Of a stretch of DNA of 31,693 bases, positions 1 to 7,120 are shown piece by piece. The number at the start of each line of letters is the position of its first letter. Within the stretch, counting starts at the first letter, position 1. The stretch is from Deltaproteobacteria bacterium (GTDB taxonomy: Bacteria > Desulfobacterota > Syntrophia > Syntrophales > Smithellaceae). The notes below the pieces were generated by a model. It was not told where the DNA came from. It searched no databases and worked only from the letters and a program-made list of their open reading frames with translations. The stretch is from NCBI GenBank assembly GCA_009668925.1, contig SBEK01000017.1:1-31693 (forward strand), written 5' to 3'. The translations under genes and the position numbers were made by a program.

Positions 1-94
1 GGGCAGGGGGAGGTTCCTTTTGCCGGCATCTGATCCTCCTTTCGGCAAGGGGCGAAGGCGCGTCATAAAACAAAAAACAAGGAAGGGGAAATGA

Positions 95-1618
95 ATGATG
101 GCTTCCGGAAACATTCCCGTGATTATCGGCGCAGGCCAGGTTACGAAAAAAGAGGCGTCCGGTGTGATCGGCGGATCGCCTGTGGATCTGATGGCCGAGG
201 CGGTCACGGCTGCGGCCGAGGACGGAGGTTTGACGAGGCAGGACCTTCAAAAAGCCGACCTGCTTATCACCACATCGCTTTTTTCCGATGACGGCATTAT
301 CAACCCGCCGGGATGCGTGGTCGATCGGCTTGATCTCCCCGACGCGAGGTGCCTGGTGTCCGGATTCGGCGGCATCATGCCGCACGCCATGCTGCGCCAT
401 GCTCTGAAAGCGGTCGCCGAAAACAAAGCCGGCCTGGTTATTCTGACCGGGGCCGAGGCTCAGCACACCATGCAGCAGGCGAAAAATGCCAAGACGTTTG
501 CCGGTTGGAACCTCATTTCCGGTCGCCCCTGCCTTGGGCCACTGACGCCTCTGGGGTTGTTTGACGGAGCCTGCGAAACAGAACACATCCACGGTCTTTC
601 GCTTCCCGCGACCGTCTATCCCATGTTCGAAAATGCCCTTCGCCGGCGTTATGGGCGCACGATTGCGGATCATACGCGCAAGCTGGGCGAGTTGATGAGC
701 CGCTTTTCAGGCGTGGCGGCGCAAAACCCCCGTGCCTGGTTTCCCGAATCGCTCACGCCCGGGGAAATCATCACCGTTTCGGATGCCAACCGCAACACCG
801 CTTTCCCTTATACCAAGCGGATGAATGCCATGCTGGGGGTCGACCAGGCCGCCGCCCTGATTGTGACATCGGAGGCGCAGGCCCGGAAGATGGGCGGCGA
901 CCCGTCAACGTGGGTATATGTGCACGGCTATGCCGAAGCCAGCGATCACTGGCATATCCTGGAGCGGGAGACCTATGGATTTTCCCCGGCCATTGATATT
1001 GTCGGCCGGACCGCCCTCACGCAGGCCGGCGTGGCCCTCGACGATATCGATTTCTTCGATCTGTACAGCTGCTTTCCCGTCGCCGTGCAGGTGACCCGCG
1101 ACATGCTGGGCATTGCCGAAAACGATAGCCGGCCGCTGACCGTCACCGGAGGACTTCCTTATTTCGGCGGACCGGGAAACAACTACGTCATGCACTCCAT
1201 GGCGCAAATGGTTGAGGTTCTGCGTCAACACCCCGGGAAGACCGGCCTGGTCACCGGCAACTCTTTTTACATGACCAAGCATTCGGCGGCCGTATGCTCC
1301 ACCAGGCCGACTGAGGACAACGCGGCGGCCAGGGCCGACATAAGCCTTTGCCAGAAAGCCGTCGACCTGCGGCCCAAGCATAAGATGGCCCCCCGGCCTT
1401 CGGGCCGCGCTACGGTGGAGACCTATACCGTGATTTACGACCGGAGCAATTCGCCGGGCAAAGGCGTTGTCATCGGAAAAGAAGAAAACGGAAGGCGTTT
1501 CGCGGCGTATACGCCGCCCGACCAGCGTCTGCTTGCGGCAATGGTGGAAGAAGACTTTTGCGGTGTAACCGGGACGGTCGTTTCCCAAGACAACGTCAAC
1601 CTCTTCACCCCCGATTGA
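95..1618 (+). CDS. Thiolase-like protein, TLP1 type with C-terminal OB-fold extension
   Basis: A 507-residue protein of the thiolase superfamily. The length and the C-terminal extension after about residue 420 resemble the thiolase-like protein 1 group, which carries an extra OB-fold-like domain. Near residues 85-92 the segment RCLVSGFGG sits where thiolases have their Cys-Ala-Ser-Gly nucleophile motif. Aligned on the Ser-Gly pair, the cysteine position is occupied by Leu, so classical thiolase chemistry is doubtful. Later landmarks are FDLYSCFP (the NEAF/HDCF region), GGPGNN (the GHP-like loop) and GNSFYMTKHSA. The start was chosen at the ATG six bases after GGAAGGGG; an ATG at 91 is in another frame. 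Membership of an acyl-CoA pathway is inferred from the family and from the CoA genes elsewhere in the window. Substrate is unknown. Confidence 0.85.
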   Translation: MMASGNIPVIIGAGQVTKKEASGVIGGSPVDLMAEAVTAAAEDGGLTRQDLQKADLLITTSLFSDDGIINPPGCVVDRLDLPDARCLVSGFGGIMPHAMLRHALKAVAENKAGLVILTGAEAQHTMQQAKNAKTFAGWNLISGRPCLGPLTPLGLFDGACETEHIHGLSLPATVYPMFENALRRRYGRTIADHTRKLGELMSRFSGVAAQNPRAWFPESLTPGEIITVSDANRNTAFPYTKRMNAMLGVDQAAALIVTSEAQARKMGGDPSTWVYVHGYAEASDHWHILERETYGFSPAIDIVGRTALTQAGVALDDIDFFDLYSCFPVAVQVTRDMLGIAENDSRPLTVTGGLPYFGGPGNNYVMHSMAQMVEVLRQHPGKTGLVTGNSFYMTKHSAAVCSTRPTEDNAAARADISLCQKAVDLRPKHKMAPRPSGRATVETYTVIYDRSNSPGKGVVIGKEENGRRFAAYTPPDQRLLAAMVEEDFCGVTGTVVSQDNVNLFTPD

Positions 1619-1718
1619 CTAACGGTGAGACACGCATGAGGGAACGCACCGACAAGCGGAAGTTAAGGCAACAACATTCCGTTGTGCACTCATTTCTCCC
1701 AATGGGCCGCAGATTTCT

Positions 1719-2004
1719 TTATCGATTGGTTAAATTCGTGCTGAAGATTTCCTCATTCTCCGGATTTCTGACCGATAATTTCCCGCTGTCGCCGTTGATG
1801 AACACATCCGCAAATCCATACTGACCGGCCTTGTAGCAGATGCTTGCCGGGGAAATGTAATTCCTTCCTTCATCAAGACTGCCGCCCAACGAACCCAGGG
1901 CGGCGTAGGTCACTCCGTTCATCCGCAGGACTTCCGTATGATGCATATGGCCGGACAAGACCAGATCGACCCCGTATTTTTCGAAAAGCGGACAGCAGGG
2001 CGTG
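1719..2004 (-). pseudogene. C-terminal remnant of a metallophosphoesterase
   Basis: Read on the minus strand, about 95 codons match the end of a calcineurin-like phosphoesterase. The segment has PLFEKYGVDLVLSGHMHH, which contains the family's GHxH metal motif, then VTYAALGSLGGSLD and a natural C-terminus before the stop at 1719. The N-terminal two thirds, with the DxH and GDxxD metal sites, are absent. The reading frame runs into the dispersed repeat at about 2008, so the gene appears cut by repeat insertion or recombination. No start codon with a ribosome site is visible. Likely non-functional. Confidence 0.65.
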
Positions 2005-2007
2005 CTG

Positions 2008-2318
2008 AGCGATGGGATGCTCCGGTCCAGACAACTGTGGCTCCAATTCCGTCGCCAATTTAAGAGGTACCTTTGTTGGCGTCGTCGTCGGCTTCCTCAA
2101 CGTATATAAAATACGCCTCGTCACTTTCTCATAGTCGTCGCGGTATCATCATTAAATTGGCAACGGAATGCGGCTCATTGCGCGACAGCCGAAAACTCGC
2201 CCTTCGTGCTCAAACAGTTCGGCTGTCTGATGCTCCACATCGCCAAGAGCCACAACGTTTCGGGCATATTCGCTCACGGCAGGAACTCCGGCGCATGCCG
2301 GATGCCCCGGTTCAACTG
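2008..2318. repeat. Structured dispersed repeat, copy 1 (interrupted)
   Basis: The right 150 bases (about 2172-2321) match 28436-28583 at roughly 88%; 2281-2320 is identical. Inverted repeats mark the structure: 2184-2193 pairs perfectly with 2218-2227, 2288-2292 with 2297-2301 around a GCAT loop, and 2262-2267 with 2302-2307. An outer arm TGTGGCTC at 2036-2043 pairs with GAGCCACA at 2247-2254. It is separated from the rest by a 124-bp insertion at 2046-2169. The left edge is uncertain: 2008-2026 matches the reverse complement of copy 2's left end (17 of 19). A reading frame across it is likely fortuitous. Confidence 0.75.
2046..2169. mobile_element. Small palindromic-ended insertion inside repeat copy 1
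   Basis: A 124-bp segment is bounded by 18-base inverted repeats: ATTCCGTCGCCAATTTAA at 2046-2063 and TTAAATTGGCAACGGAAT at 2152-2169, matching at 17 of 18 positions. It separates the two halves of the dispersed repeat, which are contiguous in copy 2 near 28430. This looks like a MITE-type insertion or the collapsed remains of a larger element. No clear target-site duplication was found, and no transposase is encoded inside. Confidence 0.5.
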
Positions 2319-2368
2319 CTGTGCAGACCACCTCAAATCATTTGCTCCTTACACCCGTTCCTTTTTCC

Positions 2369-2396
2369 TTGCATTGTTCTTAGAATATTGTAGTAT
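2369..2396 (+). promoter_or_regulatory. Possible sigma-70 promoter
   Basis: TTGCAT at 2369-2374 and TAGTAT at 2391-2396 are separated by 16 bases, in an AT-rich stretch about 80 bases before the membrane gene at 2477. The match is fair; this could drive the two spermidine-synthase-like genes. Confidence 0.3.
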
Positions 2397-2476
2397 TCGC
2401 CGCGCCTCATGAATAATTATTTAACGTTTGCCTGTTTGTTCGGTTATGGGGAAATCAACGATTAGGGAGTGTCGCC

Positions 2477-3079
2477 ATTAATAGATTTTTGATATTTTTG
2501 ATTGCCGGCTGGTCTGGATTCAACGTCATGGCGATCGAGCTTTTAAGCGGGCGGATTCTTGCGCCTAACTTCGGCAACAGCATTTACGTCTGGGGCGGCG
2601 TCATAACCGTTTTCATGTTGGCATTATCCGTTGGCTATCTTTTGGGCGGCCGTTTTTCCGTCGGGCAGCCGTCGTTGAAAAAGTTGTCTTTGCTCTTGCT
2701 GGCCGTTGCCGTAGCCATCGTGCCGACGATCCTGATGGCCGAAGTCGCTATGGACCGGGTGTTTGCCCTCATCGAGGACCCCCGATACGGATCGCTTTTA
2801 TCGTCCGCCGTCCTTTTCTTTTTACCGACCTTGATTTCGGGAATGATCTCGCCTTATGCCGTCCGCCTTTTGGTCAGCGAATACAAAACGAGCGGCCATC
2901 ATGCAGGGTTGCTGTTCTTTGTTTCCACTTTCGGCAGTGCCGCCGGAACGATCCTTACCTCGTTTTATCTGGTCATGTATCTGGAGATTAATCAGATTTT
3001 CCTGCTCCTGATTGGAATCTCCACAGCCATCGGCCTGTTGTCGCTCGTTGCAGGAAGAAACTATGTTCCTCAGGCTTAG
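2477..3079 (+). CDS. Membrane protein resembling the N-terminal half of fused MFS/spermidine-synthase proteins
   Basis: About 200 residues with five or six hydrophobic segments. The N-terminal stretch with MAIELLSGRILAP and YVWGGVITVFMLALSVGYLLGGR is characteristic of the membrane part of SpeE-like fused proteins. The start is unusual. No ATG is in frame near the 5' end. A TTG at 2489 has no ribosome site, whereas an ATT at 2477 lies seven bases after AGGGAG and yields the natural N-terminus (M)NRFLIFLIAGW. The stop overlaps the next gene's start by 17 bases, so the two are translationally coupled. In many relatives this domain and the synthase domain are one polypeptide, so this is probably a split version. 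The molecular role is unknown. Confidence 0.75.
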   Translation: MNRFLIFLIAGWSGFNVMAIELLSGRILAPNFGNSIYVWGGVITVFMLALSVGYLLGGRFSVGQPSLKKLSLLLLAVAVAIVPTILMAEVAMDRVFALIEDPRYGSLLSSAVLFFLPTLISGMISPYAVRLLVSEYKTSGHHAGLLFFVSTFGSAAGTILTSFYLVMYLEINQIFLLLIGISTAIGLLSLVAGRNYVPQA

Positions 3080-3965
3080 ATTGTTGCTGATGATCATCCT
3101 GCTCTGCGGTGTTGCTCTGCCCGCTTGCGCGGAAAAAATTATTCACACTGAGCGATCCCTGTACCGTAACATCACCGTGTATGAAAGCGATAACGAACGC
3201 TGCATGCGATTTACAAAGATTACCTCTGCCCGGCAGTCCTGTTTTGCCGTGAATGATCCCGACTATCTGGTCTTCGACTATACCAAGATGATGATGGGTG
3301 CGCTGTACCTGAATCCGGAGCCGAAGAAAATTTTAATTATCGGTCTGGGCGGCGGTACGCTGCCGATGGCATTTTCCCGCCTCTTGCCTCAGGCGGAAAT
3401 CGACACGGTGGAAATCGATCCGGCGGTGACAAGGGTGGCCAGAAAATATTTCAATTTCCGGGAAACAGCGAAAAACAGAGTGACCGAAGGCGATGGCCGG
3501 GTGTTCGTGAAGCGCGCGATCTTAAAAAAGCTCAAATACGATTTAATCATTCTGGATGCCTACGATCATGAATACATTCCCGAGCACCTGCTGACACGCG
3601 AATATTTGAACGAGGTCAAAAAAATCATGACGCCGGACGCGATTCTGACGGCCAACACCTGGTCCGGCAGCCGTCTCTACGATCATGAGTCGGCAACTTA
3701 CGAGTCCGTATTCGGCAGATTTTTTAATCTGAAATACGAGAACAGGGTGATCATCGTCAAGCGCGGCGGCTTGCCGTCAATGGAGATCATCAGAGAAAAT
3801 GCCCGGCAACTGGAAAAGAAGTTAAATCCCCTCGGAGTGAAATCATCATTCCTTCAACCGTTATTTTCGACCGATCAGGACTGGCCGAAGAATGCCAGAG
3901 TCCTTACCGACCAGTATTCACCTTCCAACCTGCTGAATGCACCATCGAGCAGGAAGAAAAAGTAA
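3063..3965 (+). CDS. Secreted spermidine-synthase-like Rossmann protein
   Basis: A 300-residue protein. The ATG at 3063 follows GGAAGAA and gives a hydrophobic signal peptide (MFLRLRLLLMIILLCGVALPACA), so the product is probably exported, which is atypical for a polyamine synthase. The class I methyltransferase-type fold is clear: GLGGGTLP at residues 94-101 (nucleotide loop), VEIDP at 116-120, EGDGR at 142-146, and LDAYDHEYIPEHL near 164-176, where spermidine synthases carry catalytic aspartates. The C-terminal LTDQYSPSNLL is the usual end of the fold. It overlaps the membrane gene before it, suggesting the two work as a pair at the membrane. True aminopropyltransferase activity is not established; other SAM-type chemistry is possible. 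Confidence 0.8.
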   Translation: MFLRLRLLLMIILLCGVALPACAEKIIHTERSLYRNITVYESDNERCMRFTKITSARQSCFAVNDPDYLVFDYTKMMMGALYLNPEPKKILIIGLGGGTLPMAFSRLLPQAEIDTVEIDPAVTRVARKYFNFRETAKNRVTEGDGRVFVKRAILKKLKYDLIILDAYDHEYIPEHLLTREYLNEVKKIMTPDAILTANTWSGSRLYDHESATYESVFGRFFNLKYENRVIIVKRGGLPSMEIIRENARQLEKKLNPLGVKSSFLQPLFSTDQDWPKNARVLTDQYSPSNLLNAPSSRKKK

Positions 3966-4013
3966 TGGAAACAGAGGAACGCTGTGAACGTGTTACCTGA
4001 ATCTTGCACGCAT

Positions 4014-4453
4014 TCAGCATTTCAGAAGAAAAAAGGGCCGGTTGTATTTATTTCGTCTGCCCTGCGATTTTTTTATCCCTGGTTCAGGCTGGTCGCCCTT
4101 CGTGGATGACTGCGACAGCGTCGGTTTTAATAATATAACGCGTTCGGGAATTCTTTCCGTCGCCAGAACCCAGATTCTCTCGTTTTTTATTTCTCCGTAT
4201 TCATGGATCAGAATATTTCGCTGACCGATGATGTTTCTCCATGGAATCTGCGGGTGAGAATTTCGAAAACTTTCGGGAATGCGATTTGCCGCCTCACCGA
4301 TAATTTCCAAATTTCGTTCTACGGCGTTTCTGAGCATTCTCTCTTTTTGAAAGTGTGAAATGATCGCCCGGCAACAAATGTTGATATGGTTCCAGCCGCA
4401 TCCAGCATGTCCCACAAGTATGTTGCGGGATCGTGGCTTTCGCTATGCGGCAT
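4014..4453 (-). pseudogene. hepT: HepT-family toxin (DUF86), apparently frameshifted
   Basis: This is the toxin half of a type VII module: a HEPN ribonuclease whose RX4HXY motif is both catalytic and the antitoxin's AMPylation site. The first frame starts at the ATG at 4453, which overlaps the mntA stop, and reads through HDPATYLWDMLDAAGTIS to FHTFKK. The family sequence then continues in a different frame with MLRNAVERNLEIIGEAANRIPESF and RNILIHEY, which keeps the full RX4HXY motif. The junction is a run of five T on the plus strand (4344-4348). One extra base there would restore a single reading frame. This could be a true inactivating mutation, a phase-variable or slippage site, or a sequencing error. 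The C-terminal 30 or so residues are longer than usual. From 4415 the second part has no convincing ribosome site of its own. Confidence 0.8.
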
Positions 4454-4748
4454 AGAGCACCTCGTGCTCTGCCAGCATTGAATGCCGGCGATAGGGATTG
4501 CGGATGGCTTCTTTTTCTACAAGATCAACTTCTCGGCCAAAGATAGACCTAAGTTCATCTTTCATGTCGACAAAATCATACAGGCTCCATGCGGAATTAT
4601 CTTTAAAACTCAGCAACACGTCTATGTCGCTGTCCGGCCGGAAATCATCGCGCAGCACTGAACCGAACAACGAAAATTCCGCAATTTTCCATTTCACGCA
4701 AAAAGCCTTGATGCTTTCCATGGGGATGTTAATTCTGGGCTTCGCCAT
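4443..4748 (-). CDS. mntA: MntA-type nucleotidyltransferase antitoxin
   Basis: A 101-residue minimal nucleotidyltransferase. The signature GSX10DXD is complete: Gly29-Ser30, then Asp41 and Asp43 within PDSDIDVLL. In characterised MntA-HepT pairs this enzyme transfers AMP units to the toxin's tyrosine and so neutralises it. The start ATG is preceded by AGGTGAGG. The gene end overlaps the toxin start (ATGCCGCATAG contains both), the usual antitoxin-first arrangement here. A perfect 14-base palindrome lies 14-27 bases upstream of the start and may be an operator. The antitoxin looks intact even though the toxin is frameshifted. Confidence 0.88.
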   Translation of the reverse strand: MAKPRINIPMESIKAFCVKWKIAEFSLFGSVLRDDFRPDSDIDVLLSFKDNSAWSLYDFVDMKDELRSIFGREVDLVEKEAIRNPYRRHSMLAEHEVLYAA

Positions 4749-4761
4749 GCCTCACCTTTTT

Positions 4762-4775
4762 TGATTCATGAATCA
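4762..4775. promoter_or_regulatory. Perfect 14-bp palindrome upstream of mntA, candidate operator
   Basis: TGATTCATGAATCA is its own reverse complement and lies just before the mntA ribosome-binding site. The AT-rich sequence beyond it (TATATGATTC on the minus strand) could hold the -10 region. A binding site for autoregulation is plausible; the binding protein is not identified. Confidence 0.45.
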
Positions 4776-4862
4776 TATATTTCTTAATTGTGAGGATAAT
4801 ACTAGGAAAAAGCCTCCTTTGAAGTCTCGCGGTCCGCGGTGTCGGTGGAGGCGACCGGGCTT

Positions 4863-4887
4863 GCCGGGGAGGGGAAATATCCCCGGC
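4863..4887. terminator. Hairpin between the M48 protease gene and the toxin-antitoxin module
   Basis: GCCGGGG at 4863-4869 pairs with CCCCGGC at 4881-4887 around an 11-base loop. It is followed on the plus strand by CGGTTTTCTTT. It lies downstream of the minus-strand protease gene ending at 4923, but on that strand no U-tract follows, so efficient termination is uncertain. Confidence 0.35.
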
Positions 4888-4922
4888 CGGTTTTCTTTAC
4901 CGCCGCGATAAGAAAAATATCA

Positions 4923-5879
4923 TTAGATGTCGCCGAAGGTTTTCAGGAACCGGGCTTGCCGTTTTTCCGGCTTCTGCACCGGAGAAAAATTCTTGTTCTT
5001 CCCCAGGAGATTGTCAATGCGGTCTTTCGGGGAGGGATGGGTTTTCGCAAAACCGGTCTCCCCGGGTTTCAGGGTTTTTTCCATGACCTGCAGCATTTCC
5101 ACCAATCCGTTGGGGTCGTATCCCAGGCGTTGGAGAATTTTCCGCGCGGCGGCATCGGCCTCATATTCGAAAGAGCGGGAATAGCCGTTATTGATGGTAT
5201 TGGAGATATCGGAGACAACGCCGCCGAAGGTCTCCGTCAGTTTGCCTGCTTCGACCGGCGAAAGCACCTTGACGCTTTCGGTCGCCATAATCGAAACGGC
5301 GTCCGTGATCCGTGATTTCTTGATGGCCTGGATGCCGTGCCTGAGGTGAATATGCGCTATTTCGTGCGCGAGGATGGCCGCGACGGCGTCCTCATTGAGA
5401 CAGCAGCGCAACAGGCCTCTGGTGATGAAGACGTGGCCGCCCGGGGTGGCAAAGGCATTGATTTCGCCGGAATCCAGTACGAGAAAACGATACCCGCGGA
5501 ATATTTCCGGCATGTCGGAAACCTGCGCCAGCGTCTGCCCCAGGAGGTTGAGATAATCATTGGCCCGGGGGTTCCAGTAGGGCGGATACTTCGAGAGAAT
5601 GACGGCGGCGACGGATCGGCCGATGTAGTATTCCTGCTCCGGAGTGAAGTCCTGAAAGCTTTTTTGAACCGCGCCTTTTGTCTTGTCGAACGACTCCTTG
5701 GTGGTGCGCCCCTTCTCTTTGCCCGCCTCCTTAACGGCCTGCGCTCCGGACTGCCCGAGTTCGCCGATCTTGCTTGTTGTGTCGCCTAAGGTTTTTTTAT
5801 CCAGGGGCATCGACTGACAGCCGGCCAAGGAGATGAGAAACGGCAAAAATAGATATAAGCAAAGGAGTCTCCGTTTCAT
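4923..5879 (-). CDS. M48-family zinc metalloprotease, lipoprotein
   Basis: A 318-residue protein. The N-terminus has a signal peptide with lipobox LAGC (Cys21), so it is predicted to be lipid-anchored on the periplasmic side. A charged linker fills residues 25-75. The catalytic HExxH motif is HEIAH at 172-176 and the third zinc ligand is probably Glu240 in FEYEADAAARK. The GGHVFITRGLL stretch before HEIAH is typical of BepA/LoiP-like M48 proteases, which act in outer-membrane protein quality control. Its ATG overlaps the TGA of the SH3-domain gene (ATGA), so the two are co-translated. The exact substrate cannot be told from sequence. Confidence 0.9.
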   Translation of the reverse strand: MKRRLLCLYLFLPFLISLAGCQSMPLDKKTLGDTTSKIGELGQSGAQAVKEAGKEKGRTTKESFDKTKGAVQKSFQDFTPEQEYYIGRSVAAVILSKYPPYWNPRANDYLNLLGQTLAQVSDMPEIFRGYRFLVLDSGEINAFATPGGHVFITRGLLRCCLNEDAVAAILAHEIAHIHLRHGIQAIKKSRITDAVSIMATESVKVLSPVEAGKLTETFGGVVSDISNTINNGYSRSFEYEADAAARKILQRLGYDPNGLVEMLQVMEKTLKPGETGFAKTHPSPKDRIDNLLGKNKNFSPVQKPEKRQARFLKTFGDI

Positions 5880-6367
5880 GGAACAGTCTCCTGCGGTACG
5901 GCAACCTGCCCCTGCTTAAGAAAATTCTGCATCTGGGTCGGTTTTACCGACTGCGCTTCCATCTTGTCCACCCAGGTATAATACCGGCTGTTGTCCTTGC
6001 TCCTGAATTGGGCTTCCACTTTGGAATTAAATCCCTTGCCGGCCAGGACGATCTCACCCTGAGAGGCTTCCGTCGCGACATTTTCTTTCCCCGATCGCAT
6101 CACGATGGCTTTTGTGGTTAAAGCGGATTCGTGTATCCATCCCGTCGTGTTGCGGACGCTGACTTTTTTCCACGCGCCCTTATCTTCGACGACCTTGACT
6201 TTACTTCCATAGGTCAGGGTTGACGTGACGCGTCCCAGGAAAGACGGTGTGGAACGGAGTTGTCCCTGTTTGATCTGAAGCGTCAGAAACACCCCGTCGG
6301 CGGAAAACACAGGGCTGCTCACGCCGCAGAAAAGAATAAGGAAGAGAGCCATGCTGATCGTTTTCAT
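5876..6367 (-). CDS. Secreted SH3-domain (SH3b-type) protein
   Basis: A 163-residue protein. The ATG at 6367 follows GAGGG and gives a clear signal peptide (MKTISMALFLILFCGVSSPVFSA); upstream in-frame codons lack a ribosome site. Residues about 30-85 form an SH3b-like unit with LRSTPSFLGRV, YGSKVKVVEDKGAWKKV and TTGWIHESAL, the usual pattern for domains that bind cell-wall or protein ligands in the periplasm. The rest shows no recognised domain. It sits between DUF6125 and the M48 protease in one minus-strand unit, with an ATGA overlap into the protease gene. A role in envelope maintenance is an inference from that pairing. Confidence 0.82.
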   Translation of the reverse strand: MKTISMALFLILFCGVSSPVFSADGVFLTLQIKQGQLRSTPSFLGRVTSTLTYGSKVKVVEDKGAWKKVSVRNTTGWIHESALTTKAIVMRSGKENVATEASQGEIVLAGKGFNSKVEAQFRSKDNSRYYTWVDKMEAQSVKPTQMQNFLKQGQVAVPQETVP

Positions 6368-6390
6368 TTTTCCCTCGAATGATATCGTGA

Positions 6391-6912
6391 TTACGGAAAA
6401 AACAATTCGATATCGCCTTCGCATTCACCACTTGCGTGCATCAGGCATTGATCTATCTTGGGCGTTGTCGTGTGCCTGACGCCGAAGTGATCAAGCCAGC
6501 ATTCAATCCTGAAGATGACGCCGCATTCATACTTATCGATAACACCCAAGCGTCTCATTCCCTTAAAGGCAAAGCAGCTATTGGGTTCGAACGACCAGTG
6601 CAGGACGTTTTGCCGTGGAAAGCTCATCGTGGCCTTCATGAAAGGAGGGATGAAGAGCGCTTTGGCCATCGTAAAATAGGCTTTAAAGTCCTCGAAATTT
6701 TCCAATTTATCATTTCCGAAGGCGATGGCTTTTTTTGTCCGTTCAACTTCAAAGGGCGCCAGACTCCTGATGGCCGACTTGTTCAGCCTGTTTGTCGTCT
6801 CGATGCCGAGTTCTTTGAGACAACTATAAAACCACATGCCGTCGTGGGTCATCCAACAACTGTTTTCCAGGTCGATTAGTTCGGCTTGCGTAAGATTCTC
6901 TAAAGTCTTCAA
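6391..6912 (-). CDS. DUF6125-family protein
   Basis: A 173-residue cytosolic protein without signal peptide or membrane segment. The N-terminal pattern LTQAELIDLENSCWMTHDGMWF, followed by a helical region and a Cys-containing C-terminal half (YECGVIFRIECW, ASGECEGDIEL), matches DUF6125 as I know it; function is unknown. The start is a TTG preceded by AGGAGG, a strong site. The stop is 23 bases before the SH3-domain gene start, so it is probably the first cistron of a three-gene unit. The conserved cysteines could bind metal; this is inference only. Confidence 0.7.
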   Translation of the reverse strand: MKTLENLTQAELIDLENSCWMTHDGMWFYSCLKELGIETTNRLNKSAIRSLAPFEVERTKKAIAFGNDKLENFEDFKAYFTMAKALFIPPFMKATMSFPRQNVLHWSFEPNSCFAFKGMRRLGVIDKYECGVIFRIECWLDHFGVRHTTTPKIDQCLMHASGECEGDIELFFP

Positions 6913-6987
6913 GGTCTATCCTCCTGTCTTCAATATTTTGGCAGCGCGACCGGTGTTGCCGTCCCGAAGGGCAGGTCGCCGTCGCAT

Positions 6988-7004
6988 AATGATGCGTCAT
7001 CATT
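6988..7004. promoter_or_regulatory. Inverted repeat upstream of the DUF6125-SH3-M48 unit
   Basis: AATGATG (6988-6994) and CATCATT (6998-7004) form a perfect 7-bp inverted repeat around CGT, about 75 bases upstream of the DUF6125 start. It has the size of a dimeric-regulator site. The interval between that start and the fadH-like stop (6913-7120) shows no gene; a second small hairpin, CGGCC/GGCCG, lies at 7041-7054. Confidence 0.3.
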
Positions 7005-7120
7005 CTTTCATTTCGTGCGACGCCGAGTGCATACAGAGAACGGCCACGCGGCCGCTGTGGATGCAGACGGAGGAAAAAGCCGGGGGGGAGAGTCTGATCA
7101 GCAACCCTTAACAAGGATCA

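Noticed and set aside
2073..2412. Open frames through repeat copy 1 that translate much like the frame through copy 2 (for example LKQFGCLMLH...KSHN...SGIFAHGRNSGACRMP)
   Set aside because: The similarity follows from the shared DNA repeat. The frames differ in length and ends, lack ribosome sites, and the conserved signal is base pairing rather than a protein.
4839..5315. Plus-strand frames opposite the M48 protease gene
   Set aside because: The minus strand has the lipobox, HEIAH and the third zinc ligand in one frame; the plus-strand frames have no such features.
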